Positions 1-6,673 of a stretch of DNA of 10,181 nucleotides are shown piece by piece. Every line of letters starts with the position of its first letter. Position 1 is the stretch's first letter. The stretch comes from Desulfuromusa sp. (lineage in GTDB: Bacteria > Desulfobacterota > Desulfuromonadia > Desulfuromonadales > Geopsychrobacteraceae): contig JAGGWI010000226.1 of the NCBI GenBank assembly GCA_021157505.1, forward strand, positions 1 through 10,181, written 5' to 3'. Below the pieces are notes generated by a model that was not told where the DNA came from, ran no database searches, and worked only from the letters and a program-made list of their open reading frames with translations. The translations under genes were made by a program, and so were the position numbers.

Positions 1-95
1 GACGGCGTGTCGACTGGCTTGACCGGCCCTTTTCTCCCACAGGCGGTGAGCAGCAACACAAAAACAAATATGAAAATAAGATATTTTATCCGCAT
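1..95 (-). CDS. lptM: LptM/YifL-like small outer-membrane lipoprotein (N-terminal part, runs off the window)
   Basis: Only the first 31 codons lie in the window. The reading begins MRIKYLIFIFV, continues as an unbroken hydrophobic stretch to about residue 16, and reaches a lipobox Leu-Thr-Ala-Cys with the lipidated cysteine at residue 19. It is followed by GRKGPVKP. A signal peptide ending LTAC and then G-x-KGP-x-KP is typical of the LptM (formerly YifL) family, tiny lipoproteins that in E. coli assist assembly of the LPS translocon protein LptD. An in-frame ATG 24 nt upstream (117-119) exists, but it would add eight residues before the positively charged signal start, so the ATG at 93-95 is preferred. 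A GGGA sequence lies about 10 nt before it. It follows argH by 47 nt on the same strand. In related genomes, from memory, this gene sits before lysA or dapF, so diaminopimelate/lysine genes may follow. The family call rests on the short N-terminus only. Confidence 0.75.
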   Translation of the reverse strand, partial: MRIKYLIFIFVFVLLLTACGRKGPVKPVDTP

Positions 96-142
96 AATCA
101 GTATTTCCCATAACCGCATTTACAACTCAAAAAACTGCTGGT

Positions 143-1513
143 CTAATTTAATTTCAATCGAGCCAGCTCGCGTTCAACCGCTTCCCGTGCCGTCCCGCCG
201 GTTGCCTTGCGGGCATTGACCGAAGCTTCGAGGGTGATAAAATCGTAGATATCTGCTTCAATCAAAGGTGAAAACTCCTGGAATTCAGCCAGGCTCAGTT
301 CGGGGATATCTTTCCCTGTTTCGACACAATAACGGACGGCCTTTCCTACCACCTCATGGGCTTGGCGGAAAGGGAGTCCCTTGCGGACACAGTAATCGGC
401 GACATCGGTTGCGGTGGAAAATCCACGGGCTGCTGCAATCCGCATATTGTCGCTTTTGACTTTCATTTCTACGATCATATCGGCAAAAATCTTGAGACTT
501 CCTTTCACCGTATCAATGGTATCGAAAAGGGGTTCTTTGTCTTCCTGCATATCTTTGTTGTAGGCCAGTGGCAACGATTTCATTAAAGTTAATAATGACA
601 TCAGATTGCCGTAAACCCTCCCGGTTTTACCGCGGACCAGTTCCGGAACATCGGGGTTTTTTTTCTGCGGCATTATTGAACTGCCAGTACAGAATGAGTC
701 GGAGAGTTCGATAAAGTCAAAGTCGGCACTTGACCAGAGAACCAATTCTTCTGATAACCGCGACAGGTGCATCATCAAGATTGCGGCAAAGCTACAGAAC
801 TCAATGGCAAAATCGCGGTCGGAAACGCTGTCGATGCTGTTTCTGGTGACCCCATCAAATCCCAGTTGTTCGGCAAGCCATTCACGGTCAATGGGGAAGG
901 TGGTTCCGGCTAAAGCTCCTGCACCGAGCGGCATAACATTAAATCGGATCCGAAGGTCGCGGAGTCTGCTGCTGTCACGGGCCATCATTTCGCGGTAAGA
1001 GAGCAGATGATGGCTGTAGAGTAATGGCTGTGCTGTTTGCAGGTGGGTGAAGCCGGGCATGATGACGTCAAGATTTTCCTCAGCCTGCTGAATCAATGAA
1101 CCTTCCAGGTTTTTGAGATAGTCGAGAATCGTATCAATTTCATCGCGCAGGTAAAGACGGATATCAACTGCAACTTGATCATTGCGACTGCGCCCAGTGT
1201 GCAATTTACCACCAACAGTGCCAATCCGCTCAATCAGCCGCGCTTCGATATTCATATGGATATCTTCAAGGGCCACCGAGAACTCAAATTGCCCCGCTTC
1301 GATATCTTTCAGAATCCCATTCAAACCGGCAATGATCTGGTCAGCCTCTTCGACGCTAATGATCTCTTGTCGACCAAGCATTTCCGCATAGGCTTTGGAG
1401 CCCTGGATATCATAGCGGTAGAGGCGCTGGTCGAATTCAATCGAAGCGGTAAATTCCTCGACAAATTTATCGGTCGGTTGGGTAAAACGACCACCCCAGA
1501 GTTTTTTGCTCAT
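143..1513 (-). CDS. argH: Argininosuccinate lyase
   Basis: This 456-residue cytoplasmic enzyme cleaves argininosuccinate to arginine and fumarate, the last step of arginine synthesis. It belongs to the fumarase/aspartase superfamily, and its length matches the usual 455-465. Visible motifs are HTGRSRNDQ at 105-113, GFTHLQTAQP at 154-163 with the family's catalytic histidine, and the signature loop GSSIMPQKKNP at 277-287 with the catalytic serine. The protein begins MSKKLWGGRF, the normal family start. An AAGGA Shine-Dalgarno sits 8 nt before the ATG, so the start is secure. It is the last arg gene of the cluster, 101 nt after argG, with a repeat hairpin filling most of that gap. The TAG stop is followed within 47 nt by the lipoprotein gene, and no terminator-like hairpin with a T-run was seen between them. 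Nothing looks damaged. Confidence 0.97.
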   Translation of the reverse strand: MSKKLWGGRFTQPTDKFVEEFTASIEFDQRLYRYDIQGSKAYAEMLGRQEIISVEEADQIIAGLNGILKDIEAGQFEFSVALEDIHMNIEARLIERIGTVGGKLHTGRSRNDQVAVDIRLYLRDEIDTILDYLKNLEGSLIQQAEENLDVIMPGFTHLQTAQPLLYSHHLLSYREMMARDSSRLRDLRIRFNVMPLGAGALAGTTFPIDREWLAEQLGFDGVTRNSIDSVSDRDFAIEFCSFAAILMMHLSRLSEELVLWSSADFDFIELSDSFCTGSSIMPQKKNPDVPELVRGKTGRVYGNLMSLLTLMKSLPLAYNKDMQEDKEPLFDTIDTVKGSLKIFADMIVEMKVKSDNMRIAAARGFSTATDVADYCVRKGLPFRQAHEVVGKAVRYCVETGKDIPELSLAEFQEFSPLIEADIYDFITLEASVNARKATGGTAREAVERELARLKLN

Positions 1514-1540
1514 GTATCTTTTCCTTTGGAAAAGAGGTTA

Positions 1541-1617
1541 CAGGAGCAAGGATCAAGGTTAAACAAAACCTTAAACTTTGCCTTTGATCTTACCTTGCTC
1601 CTTGAACCTTGTTCCTA
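1541..1617. repeat. Inverted repeat of 7-bp units (copy A1) between argG and argH
   Basis: The plus-strand right arm is a 7-bp periodic array: CCTTGCT (1593-1599), CCTTGAA (1600-1606), CCTTGTT (1607-1613), then CCTA, whose last three bases are the complement of the argG TAG stop. The left arm AGGAGCAAGG (1542-1551) is the exact reverse complement of 1593-1602, giving a 10-bp stem. A second partial match (ATCAAGG 1552-1558 against 1581-1588) extends it across a 4-nt bulge. An alternative inner stem pairs AAGGTT (1555-1560) with AACCTT (1567-1572). The repeat ends 27 nt before the argH start and leaves its Shine-Dalgarno intact. There is no T-run after the stem, so it does not look like an ordinary intrinsic terminator. 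Confidence 0.85.
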
Positions 1618-2832
1618 TTTCTTCCCGCGTTGAATTGCAGCAATCCGTAACCGCAGAGCACTTAACTTGATAAACCCTTCGGCATCCGCCTGATTATAGA
1701 CGTCATCCGCCTCAAAGGTGGCAAAGTCGACATTGAAAAGACTGTCGGTAGCAGAGTCACGACCGACGACCCGGCAGTGCCCTTTATACAGTTTGATGCG
1801 GGCTTTACCATTGACAGTTTTTTGGGTTTCATCAATCAATGCCTGCAATGCGATCCGCTCAGGAGCAAACCAGTAACCGTTGTAAATCATCGCCGCATAG
1901 CGGGGAACCAATGAGTCGCGCAGGTTCATCACTTCACGATCCATGGTGATCTGTTCGACAGCGCGGTGTGCTTCTTCCAGGATAGTGCCGCCGGGAGTTT
2001 CATAGATGCCACGGCTCTTCATGCCGACGTAACGGTTTTCGAGCAGGTCAACTCGACCGATACCATGTTTGCCACCCAGTTGATTCAATTTTGCCAGCAG
2101 ATTGGCCGGGGAGAGGCGTTCGCCACCAATAGCAACGGCATCCCCATTTTCGAACTCAATCTCAACATATTCCGGTTGATCAGGGGCATCTTCGGGAGCA
2201 ACGGTGAGGACATGCATCTCTTCCGGAGCTTCGGCCCAGGGGTTTTCCAGAACATCCCCCTCAAAGGAGATGTGGAGCAGATTGCGATCGGAACTCCAGG
2301 GGAATTTTTTACTGGTTGGAATTGGAATCCCATGTTTCTTGGCGTATTCCTCAAGGGCGGTACGACTGTTCATATCCCATTCACGCCACGGTGCAATCAC
2401 TTTGACTGCTGGGTCAAAATGGTAGTAAGCGATTTCAAAACGGACCTGATCGTTCCCTTTTCCGGTCGCTCCGTGGGAGACGGCATCAGCACCTTCTTTG
2501 GCAGCTATATCCATCTGCGCTTTGGCAATCAAGGGTCGGGCGATGGCGGTACCGAGGAAATAACGACCTTCGTAGATCGCATTGGCACGGAACATCGGGA
2601 AAACAAAATCACGGGTAAATTCCTCTTTGAGATCGAGGATATGACAGGCACTGGCACCGGTATTTTTGGCCTTTTCCGGAATCCCATCCAACTCTTCTCC
2701 CTGACCGAGATCGGCAGAGAAGGCGATCACTTCACAATCATATTCTTCAACCAGCCACCTGAGGATAATCGAGGTATCCAGTCCGCCAGAATAGGCGAGA
2801 ACCACTTTTTTAACGTCTTCTTTCTTACCCAT
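1615..2832 (-). CDS. argG: Argininosuccinate synthase
   Basis: This 405-residue cytoplasmic ligase joins citrulline and aspartate to argininosuccinate using ATP. The pyrophosphate-binding P-loop AYSGGLDTS is at 13-21, and GATGKGNDQVRFE at 121-133 is the second family signature. The length fits the shorter, roughly 400-residue bacterial class (B. subtilis type) rather than the roughly 447-residue E. coli type. A longer in-frame reading starting at 2868 would add 12 residues encoded by the upstream repeat. The ATG at 2830-2832 has an AAGGAG Shine-Dalgarno 7 nt before it and gives the normal N-terminus, so it is chosen. argG is bracketed by two copies of the same intergenic repeat: one ends 21 nt before its start codon and the other begins with its TAG stop. 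It lies between the RDD gene (90 nt upstream) and argH (101 nt downstream). Confidence 0.97.
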   Translation of the reverse strand: MGKKEDVKKVVLAYSGGLDTSIILRWLVEEYDCEVIAFSADLGQGEELDGIPEKAKNTGASACHILDLKEEFTRDFVFPMFRANAIYEGRYFLGTAIARPLIAKAQMDIAAKEGADAVSHGATGKGNDQVRFEIAYYHFDPAVKVIAPWREWDMNSRTALEEYAKKHGIPIPTSKKFPWSSDRNLLHISFEGDVLENPWAEAPEEMHVLTVAPEDAPDQPEYVEIEFENGDAVAIGGERLSPANLLAKLNQLGGKHGIGRVDLLENRYVGMKSRGIYETPGGTILEEAHRAVEQITMDREVMNLRDSLVPRYAAMIYNGYWFAPERIALQALIDETQKTVNGKARIKLYKGHCRVVGRDSATDSLFNVDFATFEADDVYNQADAEGFIKLSALRLRIAAIQRGKK

Positions 2833-2839
2833 TTTATTA

Positions 2840-2845
2840 CTCCTT
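2840..2845 (-). promoter_or_regulatory. Shine-Dalgarno of argG, decides the start
   Basis: The minus strand reads AAGGAG here, followed by 7 nt and the ATG at 2832. This perfect site fixes the 405-residue start of argG over the longer frame beginning at 2868, which would read through this site. Confidence 0.85.
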
Positions 2846-2853
2846 ATTTTGTT

Positions 2854-2925
2854 AGGAACAAGGGGCAAGGTTCAAGGAGCAAGGAGATCTAAAATCTGAA
2901 CCTTGAACCTTGTTCCTTGAACCTA
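2854..2925. repeat. Inverted repeat of 7-bp units (copy A2) between the RDD gene and argG
   Basis: This is the clearest copy. The left arm on the plus strand is AGGAACA, AGGGGCA, AGGTTCA, AGGAGCA, AGGAG in strict 7-bp steps from 2854. The right arm is CCTTGAA (2901-2907), CCTTGTT (2908-2914), CCTTGAA (2915-2921), then CCTA, whose CTA is the complement of the RDD gene's TAG stop. Bases 2854-2874 and 2897-2917 form an imperfect 21-bp stem with two adjacent mismatches (GG opposite TT sense). The loop contains AGATCT and ATCT, which can pair further. Because the arms are periodic, several registers of pairing are possible. The repeat ends 21 nt before the argG ATG. No T-run follows the stem. Confidence 0.88.
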
Positions 2926-3555
2926 GAGTTTTATGACATATGTATCGGCCATCCGATCATGCAACCCCTGTTTCTGGTCGTCAAAAGCAACCATCACATA
3001 ACCGATGCCAAAAATAATTCCCGCAATAAATTTTGCCGGGATTTCACGAAAAGCAGCCTTGCCATAACCGAGCGACGATCCGTCACAGCGGATCACCTTA
3101 ATCCGTAAAGCCATTTTCCCCGGAGTTTGTCCACAGTAACCGGTGAAGAAAACATAATAAGTGAGGCTGAGGACAAAACCAAATAATTGTATCAGTATGG
3201 CCATATTGGTGACCGCACCTTCACCACCTCCGACAGTGGCAAACCCGGCCAGAGCAAGCAGTGATCCCAACAGAAACTGCAGCACAAATACAATCAACGT
3301 ATCAATAATAGCAGCGACCAGACGTATCCAGAATCCAGCCTTTGGCAGTACATCTATTTCTGCTTGAGTAGAGATCTCTGTTTCGACTGCACTGGATTGA
3401 TACCCTTCAGCCGCTACCTCCACCGTTTCCTGAACCGGTTGTGGTACAGGGAAACTCTGTTTACATTTTGGACAGTTAGCCTTGTTGATATCGGGTGGCA
3501 ATTGTTGCTGGTCAATCTGTTTGCTGAAGCCACAGTGGGGGCAGGTCATCTGCAT
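2923..3555 (-). CDS. Zinc-ribbon plus RDD-domain inner-membrane protein, function unknown
   Basis: This 210-residue protein has two parts. Residues 1-35 form a small zinc ribbon with paired cysteines C5-x2-C8 and C28-x2-C31, of the MJ0042-like type. After a polar acidic linker (about 36-70) comes an RDD domain: FWIRLVAAIID at 75-85 with the family's R78 and D85, membrane segments at about 80-103, 118-139 and 174-191, the loop GQTPGKMALRIKV at 142-154, and the end FDDQKQGLHDRMADT (191-205). RDD proteins are membrane proteins of mostly unknown role; a few have been linked to sodium/proton exchange, but nothing here shows that. The gene starts 4 nt after the argF stop, which suggests translational coupling, and no clear Shine-Dalgarno is present. 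A second ATG two codons in is possible. It sits inside an arginine operon, where no RDD function is known. Confidence 0.85.
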   Translation of the reverse strand: MQMTCPHCGFSKQIDQQQLPPDINKANCPKCKQSFPVPQPVQETVEVAAEGYQSSAVETEISTQAEIDVLPKAGFWIRLVAAIIDTLIVFVLQFLLGSLLALAGFATVGGGEGAVTNMAILIQLFGFVLSLTYYVFFTGYCGQTPGKMALRIKVIRCDGSSLGYGKAAFREIPAKFIAGIIFGIGYVMVAFDDQKQGLHDRMADTYVIKL

Positions 3556-3559
3556 AAAG

Positions 3560-4471
3560 TTAACGTGCCATCAAAGTTGCCAGAATCGCTTTTTGTACAT
3601 GGAGGCGATTCTCAGCTTCTTGAAATATAATTGATTGCTCTCCCTCGACCACTTCATCGGTGATCTCTTCGTCACGGTGAGCGGGGAGACAGTGCATAAC
3701 GACAGCCTCCGGGTCTGCCAGTTTAAGCAGTCCCGCATTGATCTGAAACCCGCTGAAAGCCTTCATCCGCTCTTCCTGCTCCGCTTCATGACCCATACTG
3801 GCCCAGACATCGGTATTGAGAACATCTACCCCTTCGGCTGCTTCACGTGGATCGTTGGTCAGGAGGATTTTTGCCCCGGCTTTTTCTGCCAGAGAGACAA
3901 TCTTGCTATCGGGTTCATAGCCTTTCGGGGTAGCAATACGTAGCTCAAAACCAGCGACAGCAGCAGCATTGATCCAGCTGTTTGCCATGTTGTTGCCGTC
4001 ACCAATCCAACAATACTTCAGACTGCGATAATCCTCTTTGTGCTCAGTAACGGTAAACATATCGGCAACCAACTGGCACGGGTGATAGAGATCACTTAAA
4101 CCGTTAATCACCGGGATGTAACTATTTTCTGCAAATTCTTCCAGTGCTGCGTGGGAATAGGTTCGCGCCATAACCCCGTCACAATAACCGGACATCACTC
4201 GAGCGGTATCTTTGATCGGTTCACCACGACCCATCTGGGTGGTTCCGGAATGGAGGAACAGCGCATGCCCGCCAAGCTGAAACATCCCCACCTCAAAAGA
4301 GACCCGGGTGCGGGTTGAACTTTTTTCAAAGATCATCCCCAGTGTCTGCCCTTTGAGCAGCTGATGAGGAGTACCTTCCTTCTGTTTTTGTTTCAACTCT
4401 CTGGTCAGAGAAAAAATTGCTTCCAAATCATCCAAAGACCAGTCAGATAGTGACAGAAAATCTTTATTCAT
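3560..4471 (-). CDS. argF: Ornithine carbamoyltransferase
   Basis: This 303-residue cytoplasmic enzyme makes citrulline from ornithine and carbamoyl phosphate. The carbamoyl-phosphate loop SSTRTR is at 51-56, HPCQLVAD at 130-137, the ornithine-side motif DVWASMG at 221-227 (OTCase pattern, not aspartate transcarbamoylase), and HCLPAHR at 260-266 with the active-site cysteine. The length is standard for the anabolic enzyme. An in-frame start at 4504 would add 11 unlikely residues. The ATG at 4469-4471 has a GGGAG site 9 nt upstream and gives the usual N-terminus, so it is chosen. It follows argD by 104 nt, most of which is an inverted repeat. Its TAA stop is 4 nt before the RDD gene. argF is one of five arg genes in order, and the carbamoyl phosphate synthase genes are not in the window. 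Confidence 0.97.
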   Translation of the reverse strand: MNKDFLSLSDWSLDDLEAIFSLTRELKQKQKEGTPHQLLKGQTLGMIFEKSSTRTRVSFEVGMFQLGGHALFLHSGTTQMGRGEPIKDTARVMSGYCDGVMARTYSHAALEEFAENSYIPVINGLSDLYHPCQLVADMFTVTEHKEDYRSLKYCWIGDGNNMANSWINAAAVAGFELRIATPKGYEPDSKIVSLAEKAGAKILLTNDPREAAEGVDVLNTDVWASMGHEAEQEERMKAFSGFQINAGLLKLADPEAVVMHCLPAHRDEEITDEVVEGEQSIIFQEAENRLHVQKAILATLMAR

Positions 4472-4480
4472 TGGTTTATT

Positions 4481-4485
4481 CTCCC
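4481..4485 (-). promoter_or_regulatory. Shine-Dalgarno of argF, decides the start
   Basis: The minus strand reads GGGAG, 9 nt before the ATG at 4471. It lies just beyond the end of the argD-argF inverted repeat and supports the 303-residue start rather than the longer frame from 4504. Confidence 0.75.
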
Positions 4486-4498
4486 AAGAAAAATCATT

Positions 4499-4568
4499 AA
4501 CCACAGAGGCGCGGAGGCACAGAGAGAACCTCTTTGGTTTTTCTCAGTGACTCTGTGTCTCTGTGGTT
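4499..4568. repeat. Inverted repeat of 8-bp units (family B) between argD and argF
   Basis: The plus-strand left arm starts AACC and continues in 8-bp steps ACAGAGGC, GCGGAGGC, ACAGAGAG. The right arm reads CTCAGTGA, CTCTGTGT, CTCTGTGG, TT. The outer 10 bp (AACCACAGAG at 4499-4508, CTCTGTGGTT at 4559-4568) are perfectly complementary and pairing continues with a few mismatches for about another 12 bp, leaving an A/T-rich loop with AACC and GGTT. This differs from the CCTTGNN repeats in unit length and sequence. From memory, ACAGAG-type intergenic repeats like this occur in many copies in several deltaproteobacterial and other genomes; no search was possible. It starts 7 nt after the argD stop and ends 27 nt before the argF ATG. 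Confidence 0.85.
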
Positions 4569-4575
4569 CACAAGG

Positions 4576-5769
4576 CTATAATTCTTTGAAAATCCCATCC
4601 AGAATTTCAATCATCTGGTCGATCTCTACTTGAGTCACGATCAATGGTGGCACAAAGCGTAGAGTTTTCCCGGCAGTACAATTGATTAACAGACCTCGGT
4701 TCAGGGCAGTTTTGACAATCTCTCCCCCCTCGATTGTCAGTTCCATCCCCACCATCAATCCACGTCCACGGACTTGGGCAACAAAAGAGTATTTAGTCTG
4801 TAATTGCTCCAGTCTGGTTCGCAGGTAGTCCCCCATGGTGACACTATTCTTCAAGACATCGCCGTTGAGGAACACCTTCATTGCGGCGACTGCGGCAGCC
4901 GCCAGAAGGGGATTCCCGCCAAAGGTTGAACCGTGGGTGCCGGGTCCAAGGGCTGTGGCGTACTTTTCTCTGGCTACCATGGCGCCGATAGGGGGTCCAG
5001 CTGCCAGTGCTTTGGCAAGAGTCATCACATCGGGTTCGACTCCATCGTGTTGATAGGCGAACAGCTTTCCGGTGCGACCAAGGCCAACCTGAACTTCATC
5101 AAAAATCAGCAATAATTCATTTTGATCACACAGTTCCCGAACAGCTTGAAGATATCCTGCTGGTGGGATGTTGATTCCCCCTTCGCCCTGAATCGGTTCC
5201 AGCATGATAGCGCAAGTTTTTGAGTTGATTGCTGTTTTGATCGCTTCGATATTACCAAATGGGACAAATTTGAATCCCGGTAGCAATGGACCAAAACCAT
5301 TGCAGATTTTTTTCTGGTTGGTGGCACTGATTGTCGCGATAGTCCGACCGTGAAAAGAGTTCTCAGCGGTGATGATTTCAAACCGATCATCACCGTGGTT
5401 ATCGAGACTCTGTTTTCGTACCAGTTTCAGGGCGGCTTCGTTGGCTTCAGCTCCCGAATTACAGAAAAAGACCCGGTCACCAAATGAGTGTTCACAGAGC
5501 ATCTCTGCCAGCTCAATCTGCTGTGGAATATGATAAAAATTCGAGCAGTGGAGTAGTCTGCCCGCCTGATCCTGTAATGCCTTAACAATATCGGGATGAC
5601 AATGGCCAAGATTGTTGACAGCAACACCAGCGAGAAAATCGAGGTATTTTTTGCCATCGATATCGGTCAGCCAGCACCCTTCCCCACTTGCAGCCACCAG
5701 CGGGTAGCGACCATAGGTTTTAGCCACATGGGCCAGACCCCGGTCGATCCAGCCTTGTGAATTATCCAT
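4576..5769 (-). CDS. argD: Acetylornithine aminotransferase
   Basis: This 397-residue PLP-dependent class III aminotransferase is cytoplasmic and converts N-acetylglutamate semialdehyde to N-acetylornithine with glutamate as amino donor. Visible motifs are the phosphate-binding SGAEANE at 105-111, FHGRT at 139-143, EPIQGEGG at about 191-198, DEVQVGLGRTG at 224-234, and the PLP lysine K253 in TLAKALAAG. Length and order are normal; the stretch after the lysine reads AAG where many homologues have GGG or ANG. A TTG one codon earlier could also initiate, but the ATG at 5767-5769 is better placed, with GAGG 8 nt upstream. It shares one base with the argB stop (TGATG), so translation is probably coupled to argB. 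Enzymes of this family may also serve lysine synthesis as succinyl-DAP aminotransferase; the arg context favours the acetylornithine role. Confidence 0.96.
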   Translation of the reverse strand: MDNSQGWIDRGLAHVAKTYGRYPLVAASGEGCWLTDIDGKKYLDFLAGVAVNNLGHCHPDIVKALQDQAGRLLHCSNFYHIPQQIELAEMLCEHSFGDRVFFCNSGAEANEAALKLVRKQSLDNHGDDRFEIITAENSFHGRTIATISATNQKKICNGFGPLLPGFKFVPFGNIEAIKTAINSKTCAIMLEPIQGEGGINIPPAGYLQAVRELCDQNELLLIFDEVQVGLGRTGKLFAYQHDGVEPDVMTLAKALAAGPPIGAMVAREKYATALGPGTHGSTFGGNPLLAAAAVAAMKVFLNGDVLKNSVTMGDYLRTRLEQLQTKYSFVAQVRGRGLMVGMELTIEGGEIVKTALNRGLLINCTAGKTLRFVPPLIVTQVEIDQMIEILDGIFKEL

Positions 5770-6656
5770 CAATTATACCTCGCCACCACAGTTCCAATCC
5801 CTTTGTCGGTAAACATTTCCAGCAGACAGGCATGTTCCATCCGACCATCAACAATGTGGGCTCTGGTGACCCCTTCTTCAACGGCATCGACACAACAGTT
5901 CACTTTTGGAATCATGCCGCCGGAGATGGTGCCATTGTTAATCAGATCAGGAACCCGCTGAATATCGATAGTGGAAATAAGTTTACCCTGCTTGTCTTTG
6001 ACCCCCTCGACATCGGTCAACAGGATCAATTTTTCAGCTTTCAGTGCTCCGGCAATTCTTCCGGCGACCAGATCGGCATTAATGTTATAGGTTTCACCAT
6101 TGAGGCCGCCGCCGATAGGAGCAATGACCGGAATGAAGTTGTTTTCTTTCAGACTTCTGATAATAGTCGGGTCTACCAGTTCAACTTCGCCGACCATGCC
6201 GATATCAATAATTTCCGGGGTCAGAGTGTCTGGATTGACAGCTCTCATTTCCAGCTTTCTGGCCTGAATCAAGCCACCATCCTTGCCGGTAATACCCACC
6301 GCCTTGCCACCATAACGATTGATATTGGTAACAATCTCTTTGTTGACTTTGCCACCGAGAACCATTTCGACGACATCCATAGTTTCGCTATCGGTGACCC
6401 GCATCCCCTGAATAAACTGGCTCTCAATCTTCATTGCCTCAAGAACTTTGCCGATCTGGGGTCCACCACCATGAACCACAACCGGATTCAGACCGATATA
6501 TTTCATCATAATGACATCGCGGGCAAAACTTTCTTTCAGGTGTGCTTCAACCATAGCATTGCCGCCATATTTGATAACGATGGTTTTCCCGGAAAAACGC
6601 CTGATCCAGGGGAGCGTTTCCATCAGCACATTGGCTTTTTCAATCAGTTCTTCCAT
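5769..6656 (-). CDS. argB: N-acetylglutamate kinase, probably arginine-inhibited
   Basis: This 295-residue amino-acid kinase phosphorylates N-acetylglutamate, the second step of arginine synthesis. VIKYGGNAM at 27-35 and VHGGGPQIG at 61-69 are the nucleotide/substrate glycine loops, and a conserved NINADLVAG is at 191-199. Two features point to the hexameric, arginine-sensitive class rather than the 258-residue E. coli form: an N-terminal helix of about 20 residues before the first strand, and a C-terminal segment HIVDGRMEHACLLEMFTDKGIGT (267-289, split here as HIVDGRMEHACLL then EMFTDKGIGT) resembling the arginine-site signature. Feedback inhibition is therefore inferred, which fits a cyclic ArgJ-type acetyl pathway. 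The start at 6656 is needed for the helix; an internal Met12 has no Shine-Dalgarno. The GGGG Shine-Dalgarno sits in a perfect hairpin. It is the first arg gene after hslU (61 nt gap) and overlaps argD by one base. Confidence 0.96.
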   Translation of the reverse strand: MEELIEKANVLMETLPWIRRFSGKTIVIKYGGNAMVEAHLKESFARDVIMMKYIGLNPVVVHGGGPQIGKVLEAMKIESQFIQGMRVTDSETMDVVEMVLGGKVNKEIVTNINRYGGKAVGITGKDGGLIQARKLEMRAVNPDTLTPEIIDIGMVGEVELVDPTIIRSLKENNFIPVIAPIGGGLNGETYNINADLVAGRIAGALKAEKLILLTDVEGVKDKQGKLISTIDIQRVPDLINNGTISGGMIPKVNCCVDAVEEGVTRAHIVDGRMEHACLLEMFTDKGIGTVVARYN

Positions 6657-6673
6657 TTTAACCCCAGGTTAAA
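6657..6673 (-). promoter_or_regulatory. Hairpin covering the argB Shine-Dalgarno
   Basis: Directly before the argB ATG the minus strand reads TTTAACC, TGG, GGTTAAA: a perfect 7-bp inverted repeat with a 3-nt loop. The only Shine-Dalgarno candidate, GGGG, is formed by the loop and the first bases of the 3' arm, and the ATG follows immediately. If it folds in the mRNA, it would hide the ribosome binding site. Two further tandem TTTAACC copies lie just upstream and could pair with the same GGTTAAA arm. Whether it regulates argB is inference. Confidence 0.6.

Noticed and set aside
1541..1617. A CRISPR array or insertion-sequence end, because of the short periodic repeats
   Set aside because: The units are only 7 bp with no spacers, and there is no transposase gene or target duplication visible.
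2833..2868. A 12-residue N-terminal extension of ArgG
   Set aside because: It would be encoded by the repeat border and the Shine-Dalgarno itself, and homologues start at the MGKK-type position.
1966..2892. A 308-codon open frame on the plus strand opposite argG
   Set aside because: It is antisense to a full, motif-complete argG and its end runs through the repeat. The protein is composition-biased with no recognisable domain. It is a shadow frame.
1541..2925. Reading the heptamer repeats as intrinsic terminators
   Set aside because: The stems are long but not followed by T-runs in the direction of transcription, and same-strand pathway genes continue beyond each one.
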